From assembly GCA_964019135.1 (NCBI GenBank), contig OZ025253.1:35576548-35640547 (forward strand): DNA of 64,000 nucleotides, in the 5' to 3' direction. The position numbers were made by a program, and so were the translations under genes. This DNA is from Arenicola marina. Its lineage: Eukaryota > Annelida > Polychaeta > Arenicolidae. The notes below the pieces were generated by a model. It saw only the letters and a list, made by a program, of their open reading frames with translations, was not told where the DNA came from and did not search any database. Of the stretch, positions 1 to 10,344 are shown in pieces; position 1 is the first letter of the stretch, and each line of letters starts with the position of its first letter.

Positions 1-1
1 G

Positions 2-635
2 AACCAAACGGCGGCGAATCTGAACGGTGTCGTAATGAATGGTGATCTTGGATTTGATACCGGTGGCGCCATCTGCGGGTCTAATGAGGAAGCGTCGATA
101 TCGTCGAGCCAGGACACCGTCACGGAAACCATGGCAACGGATGATTGCGCGTCTTTGCGGGATTCACACGTGACATGTCCACACCAATCTGGCCGTGATA
201 ACTCTGGCTTAAATGTGGCACCCAATTGGGCATTAAGCGAGGGGCGGATTAACCCCGCAGACTGCCCCTGCAGCTCACCAGTCTTGCCCAATACATCTCA
301 TCCAACGGGTCGCAGTGACAATCAGCAAGTAATGCCAACACCCCAGCGGTCCGGAAATTCCACATCCGGGCTCCCCCCCTCTATGTCTCTGAAGGTCTTT
401 TCCCTTCTGTTTCCATACCATGTGGTTTTCAACAGGAAGTTGATCATCCAGCACTGTGGCGATACCGTAACGAAGCTATGTCATTCCATATCGGCCGGCA
501 ACTCCATGGCAGATGTCTTCTCCGTCGTCTATCCCAGAGTGCCGCTCGCCTTCGACGCCATCTTGGAGTTCTTCAACGCTTGTTTTGTCCTTCGGGTTCA
601 CGAGCTCAGCGAAAACGCGGCCATGTTGCTCAAAG
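2..635 (+). CDS. sGC exon: linker and start of HNOBA domain
   Basis: This frame is open from the window edge, so the exon (or an exon before it) may begin outside. The first ~125 codons are Ser/Thr/Asn/Pro-rich and unrecognisable. Homology starts at [11 protein letters not shown] and runs through [11 protein letters not shown]. The donor is CAAAG|GTATTT in phase 1, and the split glycine codon is completed by the next exon (LLKGQM). Confidence 0.85.
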
Positions 636-3600
636 GTATTTTCAACTTGTACACTCTTCTTATGAGGTCCGATTACACACAGTTCCATCAGTCGGAAACA
701 TTGTACTCGTACAATATTGAGGCACAAAAAATACAATAGTACGAGTTACTTCGGGCCAAAGAATGTTTTGCCCGACATCAAGCTGTAGCAGGCCGCTATG
801 ATCAGTGTTCGCCCTCGGCCTCGGTATCGCGTTGACAATGAAAAGAATGCGTTGCTACAGCTTTATGCCCGGCCAATAAACCTGCCTAACGATCCGCTAG
901 CTGGCGCTATTGCATTATGTAGCCACGGCCTCATCCATTCATGCCTTTCTCCCGAAGATATACATCAATGTTTTTGTTACATATCGGCATCACCTTGACC
1001 CAATATATCAATTATAAGGTATTGACATTGGCATCAAAAAGGTAAGAGCGATGAATAATATATTATTGACGAGAAAAGTTATATCCTACTTCCTTCGCGC
1101 AGTCGTCTAGCGTTCTGTTTTCGATCGCGTTCGTCACATTAAGTATTTAGCTTCACATTGTAGTTCCACAATTCCAGGTCAGATGGCACCTATGGACGGA
1201 GATCACGTGATATTTATCTGCTCGCCCAAGTTAAGGACGCTGGATGAGTTGACGCAGAAAGGTGTCTGGTTGGCTGATCTCTCCATATACGATGCCACTC
1301 GTGAATTTGTCTTGCTCAACCAACTCAGACAAGCGGAACTTAACATAAGGTATGAGGTGCTGCCACCCCCCCCCCTTCCCACCCCCCCACCCTCACTCCG
1401 CCCCGCGTGTTAACAAGTACAATAGCATTAAATTTGAAGGCCGCTAAAATCGTGTAGTCCAAACCGCTGCGCAGCCCCTTCAATAGTCGATCGTTGCCCT
1501 AGTTACATTGCGCAGAAAAATAAAATATGAAGTCACACACAAACAAATTGTGCTTATAGATTTAACGCCCCACCTAGCTGCCCGTGCCACGTGTCTTGGC
1601 CACGATATATACTGAAACATCGTGTAAAGAAGGCGACTTTTTCATGAGATTTGAGAAAGCCTGAAAGCGCTAAACATTTAACTTCTAACTTTGTATGCGA
1701 AAGTTGAACGAAAGAAGGCCTTGCACGTATGTGAGATGAACGTGTTAATGTAAATTAACTCGTAATGATAGTAATAGCGCAAGTGTTGCGTGGCATTAGG
1801 CATTGTTTAACCCTCCTATTGCTACTGTTATGTCGACCCACTCTCCCATGTACCCAGCCTACAGTTGGAGGAAATGACGTTTCGCCTCGAGCAGACGGCC
1901 CTGGCGCTGGAGCGGGAAAAATCCAAGACCGACGTACTCCTTCAGCAGATGTTGCCGCCCAAGGTAGCGGAGCAGCTAAAAGCTGGCAAGCAGGTTGAGG
2001 CAGGTGAGCCAATCAGGCCTGAATAAGGGACGGACCATTTGTTTTTTGGGTTGCAGCCAGACAGGAAATTGTGGGGTTCGACGACGTCAGATTTTGTTTG
2101 CCACGGGGTGGTCAGAATGTCGTTGGGGGTTCTTGTGATGGCTTGAGTTTTGTTTTGATCAGCAAAATGTATTAAGTTGTGTTTTATAGGTAGATTTGTT
2201 CATCAGTAGCAGGTTTTTAGAAAAAGTGAAATTTCTTCTTCGCCCCTTGTAGTCAAAGATATTTCAGACGGTTCTTGTACACATGAAGGCTACACTATGT
2301 CACTCCCGGGACAAATGAAGTGTAGGGTCAGATGAAATTTGCCCCAGGTGAAGGGACCATGGTTTCAATGCACCTCCTGTTGATCTATGGCTCAGCCTGC
2401 TTACCAGCTGAGCTATGAAGAATAACGTATGGCAAAGAGAAAATTTCCGTTTGTCACGAAAGAAATAGAATCGCAATTAAATAGAGTACAATTGGCCAAA
2501 TACCTGTTATCGCCATAGCGATGTTCCTATATTCATATCCTACCACCATATGTGTATGTGGTCGCATGTCTTACTTGGGTGTTACTGTATTCAAAACGTG
2601 TGTTACCTCTGACATCGTCCTGGGTAATTGACCAATCGTCTAGTCTGACTGATGCATTACCTGCTTGCATCGACACATTATTCAGTTAGAAGAACACTAG
2701 GATACACTGCGAGGATGTAAGGGTCCATGTGGCCAAGACCCTGCCGCACCCCATTCTTCTTCATTCATCCTGGCATTTTGTTTTGTAATGTCCTTAATAA
2801 GCTTCCGTACATCCGTCTTCCAGATCATCTTTCGTCTCCATTCTTCCTTGCCTGTTTTATCTGTAACATGCGGAGAAAGCTTCTGTACATCCGTCGTCCT
2901 ATTCCTTTGCCATATTCGTTCATTGTCGCAAGACACTTAATATTTTCTTTAATTCCCTGTCTCATTTCAGAAAAATTTAGTGAAGTCACAATTCTATTCA
3001 GCGACATCGTAACTTTTACCAACATGGCGTCTAAGGTTCCACCCATGGAGATTGTCAACATGTTGAACAAACTATACTCACATTTCGATGCCCTGACGAA
3101 CAAGCATGGCGTATACAAGGTAATGTTCGTTTCCATAACAACCGCTTCTTTTATAATTACGATACGTTTAACTCCCCGATGAGGGTAAACATATATCAGT
3201 ACTTTGGGCTACTTTCTAAGTAAACGATGAAGCATAGGGACTTTCTAAATGGTGCGCAAGCATCAAAACTTCCCGGTCATGTGAGCTAATCGCGGGACAA
3301 CCCGTATATCGTAGCCTATATCGTGAAATACGACCTTGAGTTCACATGTAAAGCTTGAAGATACCTTCCAACCTACGTTTAGACTATTTCATACTGGACT
3401 TACGTATTTCTCACTTGTACCTACCATTGACTATGATTGTTAATTTCATACTCTTATGGACTTCTCACCTGTACCTATCAATAACTATGATTGTCAATTT
3501 CATACTCACGATTAAAGAAAAAACGTGGGCGGGGCTTAGTGTCGGAGCCCGGATCGGTCCATTATAAGCACTTTTCGCCTAAGGGCTCTGGAAGGCAGGT

Positions 3601-5590
3601 GAGGTGGGCGCTTGTGAGTGGGATTGCCTGGGAATGGGTGGTTTGAGTTCAGATGAAAACCAGAATCCGCTGGATTCAATAGACGGATCCTTACTCCCGC
3701 GCTGAGTCCCGCCCATGCCTGAGTCCTTCTTCGTTAAACGTGAGAATAAAAATGACAATAATAGCTTATTATTCAATCCCATGTACCTCAACCTGCTTGC
3801 CAGCTTTTAGCTGCTCCGCTACCTTGGGCGGCAACATCTGCTGAAGGAGTACGTCGGTCTTGGATTTTTCCCGCTCCAGCGCCAGGGCCGTCTGCTCAAG
3901 GCGAAACGTCATGTCCTCCAACTGTAGGCTAGGTACATGGGGTAAATGTCAGTTGCACTTCTCTGCAACTGACAGGAAAGTGACAGGAAAGTGACAGGCT
4001 CCATCTAGCGCCAGCGACAAGTGTAATGCTTTCGGTTGTGCTTCATACGTTATCTGGTGCTCAGGTAATTGGACTTCTTTCTTTCCTCCCTTTCGTTTGG
4101 CCCGACTAGGTGGAGACAATAGGAGACGCCTACATGGTGGTTGGCGGTGCGCCGGAAGTATCTAAAGTGCATGCGCAAAGCGTGGCGGACCTTGCCCTAG
4201 ATCTGATGGTAGCTTCAAAATTTGTCACGTCACCCGCTACCGGGGAACCCCTCCAGGTGAGCGTCAATATAATCGCTGCTTTTGAACTTGAATTTTGAAG
4301 TTGGTGATATAGACACGTACATGTGTTATAGATGTGCGACAATGTTACATCACATATTATCAGAAATTTAAGAAATTCTATTTAGGAAAATCGCAAAAAT
4401 ATCCCCGTTATATGCTTATGCTTGATGACCCTTCTCTGTTGTCAGATTCGGGTTGGGCTTCACTCGGGCTCCGTGGTGGCCGGGGTGGTGGGCGACAAGA
4501 TGCCTCGCTACTGCCTGTTCGGTGACACCGTTAACACGGCATCGAGGATGGAGAGCCATAGTCTTCCCTGCAAAATCCACCTCAGCGCCGAGACACAACG
4601 GTGAGCCACGGTCGGGAGATCGGGTGCATCTTCCATGTTAACACCCACGAAATAATAGGTTATTTCTGTTGTTGTAAATAGTCAGTGTGAGTCACACGTG
4701 GGCTATGCTGAGACATGAAGCAATAGGTCACCTCTTTAAAAGATTTGTTTTTAATATTTGTTTTGATGTATGGCTCAATTCCATGTTAATTGTATAACGA
4801 TAATTGCAGTATATATCAAAGTTCACAGGCAAAAGTACGTGATAAGCCAACATATACTATATTGTCGATATATATATATATATATATGTCATTTATTTTT
4901 AAGCTGTTCGTGAGTTCGGAGGAGTATGCAATAAAATGCGATGCAAACGCCTTCGATCTATTGGGAAAACTCTTGACGGTTATGGCCTCATAATTTGTAG
5001 AGTAACATAAAAAATAATTCCCCTTACGGTGACCAATTTTGGAGAAAAAAAAATTCCCAATGCTATTCTGTGATTCGGCTGCCAGTTGGAATCCATACGG
5101 CCCCACCTGTTGGCATGTTTACCATGTTTTGCAATAGCCCCTTTAGTGTAGTTTATTCATACACGCATCTTTGTTCGCTCAATCCTGATCACGCTCGCAA
5201 ATGGTGTTTTATATTTCACGTGAAAGACAAATATGTTTTCTCGCCTCATTAGCGTGTTGCATACGAATAATAATCAATCCCATATGTAAAACCATAATAA
5301 TTATGGTATCGTTATTCCCAGATATACGCCTCAAAAGTATTACCTGATCTTTCATTATTATTTTCTCCGACAGACTTATAAAAGAGGATGGCTATGTAAC
5401 CATGGAAAGAGGTCAAATCAAGATAAAGGGCAAGGGGAAAATGACCACCTATTTTCTGATTGGTGGACCCGGCGGCGAATCAAAGATGACGGAGATCAGC
5501 AGCCGATTTACAGAAGTCAGCAGCGATGAGTCTAGAAAGGCCAGCAAGATTGTCGCTGGGCGGAGGAGCGCAATCTGTGTAATCTCGTGA
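2..5590 (+). CDS. GUCY1B2-like: soluble guanylate cyclase, beta-2-type subunit (3' seven exons)
   Basis: The product makes cGMP from GTP as part of a nitric-oxide-type soluble guanylate cyclase. I read exons 2-635, 1178-1356, 1865-2003, 2971-3119, 4110-4256, 4446-4600 and 5374-5590. All junctions are GT-AG and in phase, giving 539 codons to a TGA stop. The haem-binding HNOB domain must lie upstream of the window. Residues about 1-127 are a low-complexity linker, about 128-270 the HNOBA/PAS-like region ([12 protein letters not shown]), about 272-316 a coiled coil ([12 protein letters not shown]), and about 318-500 the cyclase domain. Metal ligands D329 (ILFSDIVTF) and D373 (GDAYMVVGG), guanine contacts E369 and C439 ([10 protein letters not shown]), and N446/R450 (NTASRME) are all present. 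Beta-1 subunits lack both metal aspartates, so this chain could be active as a homodimer, as proposed for beta-2 and insect Gyc-88E types. It ends in CVIS, a CaaX prenylation box; mammalian beta-2 is also described with a C-terminal CaaX. The beta-2 class is inferred from these features. Confidence 0.93.
1178..1356 (+). CDS. sGC exon: end of HNOBA domain
   Basis: The acceptor ATTCCAG is followed by GTCAGATGG, completing the sGC-typical KGQM motif. The exon encodes [19 protein letters not shown] and the conserved [11 protein letters not shown]. Two donors are possible: AAG|GTATGA at 1349 and GAG|GTGCTG at 1356. Only the second keeps the next exon in frame. A C-rich tract follows it immediately. 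Confidence 0.88.
1865..2003 (+). CDS. sGC exon: coiled-coil signalling helix
   Basis: The acceptor is GCCTACAG and the donor GCAG|GTGAGC (phase 1). The exon encodes the dimerisation helix [19 protein letters not shown], which joins the PAS and cyclase domains, then [15 protein letters not shown] nearly identical inverted copy of this exon lies at 3787-3941. Confidence 0.92.
2300..2420 (-). mobile_element. tRNA-derived SINE fragment (family S1) in sGC intron
   Basis: On the minus strand TAGCTCAGCTGG (2404-2415) matches a tRNA A box. A degenerate B-box region (GTGCATTGAAACC) follows. The body AGATCAAC...TTGAAACC...GGGCAA...TCATC resembles the element at about 27840-27923. It lies in the intron between exons 1865-2003 and 2971-3119. 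Confidence 0.5.
2971..3119 (+). CDS. sGC exon: first part of cyclase domain
   Basis: The acceptor is TCATTTCAG and the donor ACAAG|GTAATG (phase 0). It encodes [18 protein letters not shown], with the first metal-binding aspartate, and [14 protein letters not shown], ending GVYK. Confidence 0.94.
3787..3941 (-). pseudogene. inverted copy of sGC coiled-coil exon inside an sGC intron
   Basis: Read on the minus strand, 3921 to 3787 matches 1865-1999 with two differences in 135 bases (GAA to GAC, Glu to Asp; CTC to CTT, silent). Bases 3922-3941 match the 20 intron bases before the exon, including the acceptor, with one change. The copy lies inside the 3120-4109 intron in antisense, so normal splicing cannot use it. 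It is bracketed by a short inverted repeat, CCCATGTACCT on the left and AGGTACATGGG on the right. The final GCAG of the original exon is missing; GAG|GTACAT stands there instead. Confidence 0.95.
4110..4256 (+). CDS. sGC exon: second metal site and guanine contact
   Basis: The acceptor is CCGACTAG and the donor CTCCAG|GTGAGC; both ends are phase 0. It begins [16 protein letters not shown], which holds the guanine-binding glutamate and the second metal-binding aspartate, and continues [13 protein letters not shown]. Confidence 0.94.
4446..4600 (+). CDS. sGC exon: transition-state loop
   Basis: The acceptor is TGTTGTCAG and the donor CAACG|GTGAGC (phase 2). It encodes [35 protein letters not shown] and KIHLSAETQ. 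It contains the guanine-specificity cysteine and the conserved Asn and Arg of class III cyclases. Confidence 0.95.
5374..5590 (+). CDS. sGC last coding exon with CaaX terminus
   Basis: The acceptor is CTCCGACAG. The exon encodes [13 protein letters not shown] and [12 protein letters not shown], the end of the cyclase domain. A 44-residue tail follows, Ser/Arg/Lys-rich and ending AICVIS before TGA. The final CVIS fits a CaaX box; Ser at X usually favours farnesylation. Confidence 0.92.
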
Positions 5591-5952
5591 TCAGGTCACG
5601 TGATCTGGTACGAGAGGATAATTACAACGATCCCGGCGGATACGCCAGATTCTGCAGAAACGAAAAAAATACTGTTTTCTCTTAAACGATGACTGGCAAG
5701 CACTTTCTGACTTTGAAACTGTGCGGTGAACGCCCCAGGGCCATCATGTTGGTCTCTGGCGCGAATCAAGTTCGGATATTGCAGTGAACACACGAACGAT
5801 CGGATTAGGCGGGTATTCATGATCGGTACATCAATTGATGGAATCAACGATACAAGGGCGGAGGAGGTGTGGTGTGGTGTGGGGTGAGAGACAGGGGTAA
5901 ACGAAATATACCCCCCCCCCCGGCTCACTATGCCTATGTATATATTAATTGA

Positions 5953-5958
5953 AATAAA
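5953..5958 (+). promoter_or_regulatory. candidate polyadenylation signal of the sGC gene
   Basis: A canonical AATAAA lies 363 bases after the sGC stop codon and is the first clear one downstream. A C-rich run at about 5909-5921 falls within the putative 3' UTR. Confidence 0.5.
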
Positions 5959-6322
5959 TATCTAGTTTAGAGTCAAATTAACCACTAATTATATTGTGTT
6001 GTACGCCTTCCTCGAAGAGATATAACCACCAATAGATGGCGATAAATACGTATTTTATTTAATATACGTTCATATATTATATCGACCAGCTAGGCGCCGC
6101 GTGATCGGCAGCTGTCTGGTCCAACAGTTGGTTGTATATTCAGGACGCTTTAACCAGTGTTGGTCATATCGAGCCAATGGGAGAAGGAAGGGAGAGTGGA
6201 ACAATGTTTCCCGCGTGTAACCCCCTACTCATGCTGGTTTGCAGATATATACCAGACAGGATAAAAATACATTAAAACCTTTTAAAGATTAAACAATAAG
6301 CATAATATATTCATTCATTTAG

Positions 6323-6746
6323 GACAATGCTGATGCAATGAGACCCTCAACAATGGCAGCACAGGGCAATGATGTGGCACTCATAGTGCAAGATACTGAT
6401 GAACCGGAGTCCAGCGATGGCGATCAACACTCCACAGTTTCCACTGAGACACAACTCAGCCATATACAGCACATTGAAGATCAATATCGTCAATTCAACA
6501 TCAGGGTTTTAAACCACGACTATTGGCTTCGGGGTATATACACCGGCTGCATGATTCTTGTCCTAATGGTTAGGAACAAAGAGTCTTTGGACCGGCTGTC
6601 GCGACCGGAAAGGCACAAAGAATTGAACGAAAAATGTGTAATTTTTTTGCGGCAAAACCCAGCTGTTGACCAAACCGATGTGGATCGAATCGTCAGCAGG
6701 GTTTCGGACAAGGACATCAACACTTCACGTCTCTATCTTGAGCGAG
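6323..6746 (+). pseudogene. N-terminal exon of the Mab-21-like pseudogene copy
   Basis: The frame is open from a TTTAG acceptor at 6322 to a phase-1 donor GCGAG|GTAAGCC. It encodes about 141 residues, including an acidic segment (DEPESSDGDQHS) and DYWLRGIYTGCMILVLMVRN, KESLDRLSR and INTSRLYLERG. The pattern WLRxIYxG, then KESLDRL, then a closing strand resembles the TRADD-N-like domain of many invertebrate immune proteins; that is from memory and tentative. The paralogue at 21358-21718 has the same donor. Phase 1 would join the Mab-21 exon type beginning LNWEADLP. The exon itself looks intact; the downstream gene is broken. Confidence 0.55.
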
Positions 6747-6940
6747 GTAAGCCAGTATACATTTCTATACAGTCGTATGGCAATCCCGTTTGCAGGTGAA
6801 CGCGTATTAATTGCTGGTGTGACGAGCCCCGGAAACGCAGAAAAGTGCAGAAATACAGTGGGCCAATGCTGACGACGTCATATTCAAATTTCTCGACCCC
6901 AGAACGAGGTTCCAAAACTAACTTTGTTAGAACGCACTAT

Positions 6941-8433
6941 GCAGCCTGGAGAGGGTGGTGGGGCTGGAGCGGTCCTCACTCCCCGCACACCTGCTGCCTA
7001 AGGGAGTTGCGTTGTTGATGCCGGGGACCAGGGCTGACTGGTTACCGACGACGTGTGTCGTGGAGACACACGCGTTGGTCGCCCTCGGCCTTCGCTCAGC
7101 AACCGTCACCCTCATCCGGGGCCTCAAGCTTTTGACGGCGCTACCTCCAGTGGGGCCTCTTGAATCAGATGAAGAAGGAGGTGAGAGAAGTGGAGGATAG
7201 CCTGGTGGTCCTGGTGGGTAGACGTGGGGAGTCCTGGGGGTGCATTGGGGGCTTGGTAGCCCCATGTGACGTTGTTGGGAAACAACGCCACATGTCCAGT
7301 CTATCAAATCCTGTACGGCATTTTAAAAACACGCGTGGCGAGAAGCGGTGCTGATGGCGAGAACTTTTTGGGGTATGGCAATAGTTTCTAAAAGTATGCA
7401 TCTTACAACTTATCTTGTTATTTTGGTTGAAGTCTCCGTGATTACGACGATATCGTCTGTTGATTTTTCGAAGCAGCGGACAACTCAGTTTTGTCCGCCG
7501 CCTTGCCCACCCAGTGGAGAAACTGTGCATGCGTGCATGTCGTTAAAACCGCACCATTCGCTTGGTGGCGCTTCATACACGCAGCCATTGACACGCAATA
7601 AGCGAAACGCCACCTGGCGAAAGCCGCTGGTGAAGAATGACCAAACACGAAATGCCGCGGTAAACAACAAGAAAGTCTCATTTCAACCGACTTGATAGTA
7701 ATGCGATACTTTGTGAGTTCATATGCATGTTGGTTTTGTGGTAAATATGAAGTTTAGGTATCAGAGTACAAAATTACCAGGGTTTGATGGATCGTGCGGT
7801 TAACAACACTTAGTCGCCCACAAAAGCTAATCTTACACCCTCATTTTGTACATGAGAACATGAGACTGTTGTGTGTAGCAACAACTGTCTCATATGGGAC
7901 TAGGGGCTTGGGGGACGTGGAGGGGCTCTGTGACTGTGTCAGAGAGTCGCAGATGGCCGGGATGAGGCACGAGGAGGCGCGACTTGAGACTGGGGTGGCG
8001 GTTTACTGGCACAGGGTGACGCTGGTGGTATCCACCACCAACACAGAGCACTGTGCGAGGCGGGGCGCTGCGGGGTGTCCGGGTGAGTGTGGCCTGTGTG
8101 AGGACCTGACCCGTGAGGGAGTGCTGTCGCCGACCCCCTAGTGGAGCGGTGAGGGGTTGGCGCTGAAGGAGGTAAGGCCGTACATGAGGGACTCACTTGG
8201 AGAGACTCACTTGGAGAGAGAGAGGGATGTCCGCCATCCCCTGGTGAGTGGTGAAGAGGTGGAGGACGTCCCTCTGCGGTCAGAGAGGGGAGAGTGGCTG
8301 GATACAAGTCACGGAACGCACAGGTCCGTGATGCGTTCACAGTATCCTGTCTGGTGCTTGCTACCGCCCTATCTAACTGACATACGGCGGTCTGCCGTCA
8401 GCTCTGTGACGCCGCGCAGGTCACGTGATCACT
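6941..8433 (+). pseudogene. Mab-21/cGAS-like pseudogene lacking the catalytic core
   Basis: Segments match the C-terminal half of the gene at 36.7-37.67 kb. These include GLERSS, WLPTTCVVE, TLIRGLKLL (6955-7200), DVEGL (7912 on), RVTLVVSTTNTEHC, GLCEDLT (to about 8118) and VRHPLVSGE, SQYPVW (8157-8435). Reading frames change several times, and the whole nucleotidyltransferase part (GS...EYD...DLSPAL) is absent. A DNA transposon at 7257-7902 interrupts it. It is therefore a dead copy, and similarity to the other locus continues to about 9810. Confidence 0.85.
7257..7902. mobile_element. non-autonomous DNA transposon with 9-bp target duplication
   Basis: The element starts TAGCCCCATGTGAC and its other end, reverse-complemented, reads TAGTCCCATATGAGAC, so it has imperfect terminal inverted repeats. 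It is flanked by perfect direct repeats GGGGCTTGG at 7248-7256 and 7903-7911. The paralogous locus near 36960 lacks it and serves as an approximate empty site. Each end can fold on itself (CATGTGACGTTGTT/AAACAACGCCACATG at 7262-7294; about 7857-7897 at the right). A 9-bp duplication fits Mutator-like elements, though hAT-like elements (usually 8 bp) remain possible. No transposase is visible. Confidence 0.8.
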
Positions 8434-9838
8434 GACTCACCAACCACGTCACGGGTGTCGTATCACGTGGCCCCAACAGGTGACGTCGCAAGATGGCGCC
8501 AGTTTCTTTACATCCAGTGCCTGAGGGGGAGGAGGGTGGGGGGTCGAGGGTAGATGTGTATGTTTACCTTTAATAGATCAACGTGTTTCACTTTTTTTGT
8601 CTGCTTAGTTTTTACTATTTTTATCGAGTAGGTTGTAAAGGGTGGGCCTTTGTGTATTAGGGCAGGTAGAGGGTTGTGAAGTAAGATTGCGGTGGCTTGT
8701 TCAACGTTTTAAGTTCGAACTTTATTCCATTTCTTTGCCTGAGATATGACGATGAGTTATGTTTTTTTTACGTGAAGACGGTTTATAGGAATTTTTGCAG
8801 TTATTATTTATAGTAATGCAGATGAGACTTAATTAATCTGTTACTAGTATGGTTGGGTTTGGGGGAGGGTGGGGAAAGGACGTGGGGGGTGGCAACTCAT
8901 TGATATGCAGGCTATGCTGGTCTTATATCTCAGTACTATACAGGATAATTTGTGTGTTCGTGTGCGTCTGTGACACCCTGTCCCAACTGGTCAAAGTTAT
9001 AGATGACCTACTCATATTCTAGTTGGTTACACAACATGAGTTAATCGATTCTCCAAAGCCCGTTCATTAAAATATATTAATTATCATTAGTATTCAGATT
9101 TGAATTGTTGTGGCTCAAATGCTGAAGGTTTTTTTGGTCAGAATGTTGTCACTATGATCGGGACGAGGCCAGTTGTATGCTTAAATTCAGACGAAAATTG
9201 ACATAAGAATGTAGCATGTAATCTAACTAAAGTCGGTGATTTGATGTAGTGGTTACTATTATAAAATGCGAATGAAATAATATGCACGTATACTGGTCCT
9301 ATATCACAGTATTATATATTATATTAATAATGTTAATAATATATAGTTGTCAAGTATGCACTTTGTTTTGATTGTTTCATTATATATAGTATTAATAATA
9401 AAATCATCGCTGTCACCAGCACACCACATAAGTAGTTTTGCTTGCCTTTTTATGCCTGTTACATTGTACGGTATAAACCGTGAATTGTATATTTTGTAAC
9501 TCAATACATATTTTGATGCTGATCAAAAATTAATACGACACAAATATTGGTTTCAAGCAGCTGTTATACCTGAAGTAAAGTCCATCATATTTATCCTGGA
9601 AAGTGGAAATAAATTCGCCACATATCAAATCGCGTAACTATTGATAAAGCGTATATAAGATATTAAGGACGTTTATTATGGGAACATTATGATACGAAAC
9701 GACTGAAATGAGGAGTCCCTTGATGGGTCCATTATGATTTAACAGCGTGGCGAATGACAAAACCATTTACTATAATTCCTATCATGGAGCATTACGGCAC
9801 ATTGATCAAGTGAAATATGATACATTTATCAAGTGATA

Positions 9839-9915
9839 CAGTGGCGGATCCAGGAGGGGCACAGGGGGCACGGACCCCCCTTTCTCTGAAGAAACTCACT
9901 ATTCATCCCGGATAC
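9839..9915 (+). mobile_element. hAT-like transposon terminus
   Basis: CAGTGGCGGATCCAGGAGG followed by a G-rich stretch and GGACCCCCC resembles a terminal inverted repeat common in animal hAT elements. It starts just after the segmental duplication ends. I did not find the matching right end, so the extent of the element is unknown. The rest, to about 10295, has no gene and contains a G run at about 10058. Confidence 0.4.
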
Positions 9916-10344
9916 CCTTACTAGCACCCCGCCACACCGCTTGGTAGCAAATTTACCACGGGATGCCGCTTAATTAATTAGATTCGCCACTTTTTTATGC
10001 ATCTCGGGCGAACGCGACGGCGGTTGTGAATAGCATTTAATGTGGTGAGGGTGGAGGGGTGGGGGGGGGGGGGGGTTGCGACCCACAGTTGTATGCCGGC
10101 ATCCAGTTACATGAGCAGCGGAAGTCGCTGGCCGCCGCCATCAATCTAAAGCTATTCGAACAGTTGTTTCCCTCCAAAATCATCCCAGGTTCTAAAATTG
10201 GTGCATTTTATTGCTGACTATTGAAATCATTATTTATTCTGATTACTTACTTACCCTCTAACTCTTTATTATTTATCACTCAGTTATCACCTTGATTTTA
10301 GTGTAATATGCATTATTTTGTTATTTAGCGGGACACTGTTCACA

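Larger units (their letters stand above)
6941..9810 (+). repeat. segmental duplication, copy 1 (pairs with 36690-39075)
   Basis: Besides the Mab-21 pseudogene, the non-coding DNA after it matches. Examples are ACCAACCACGTCACGGG at about 8439 and 37680, GCGAATGAAATAATATGCA at about 9268 and 38461, and a stretch with ATTATGATTTAACA at about 9731 and 38990. Homology fades at about 9810. Between 8440 and 9810 I see no gene. Confidence 0.85.

Noticed and set aside
476..736. Minus-strand and alternate-frame open frames over the sGC first exon
   Set aside because: They are shadows of the cyclase frame, which has clear homology and spliced continuity.
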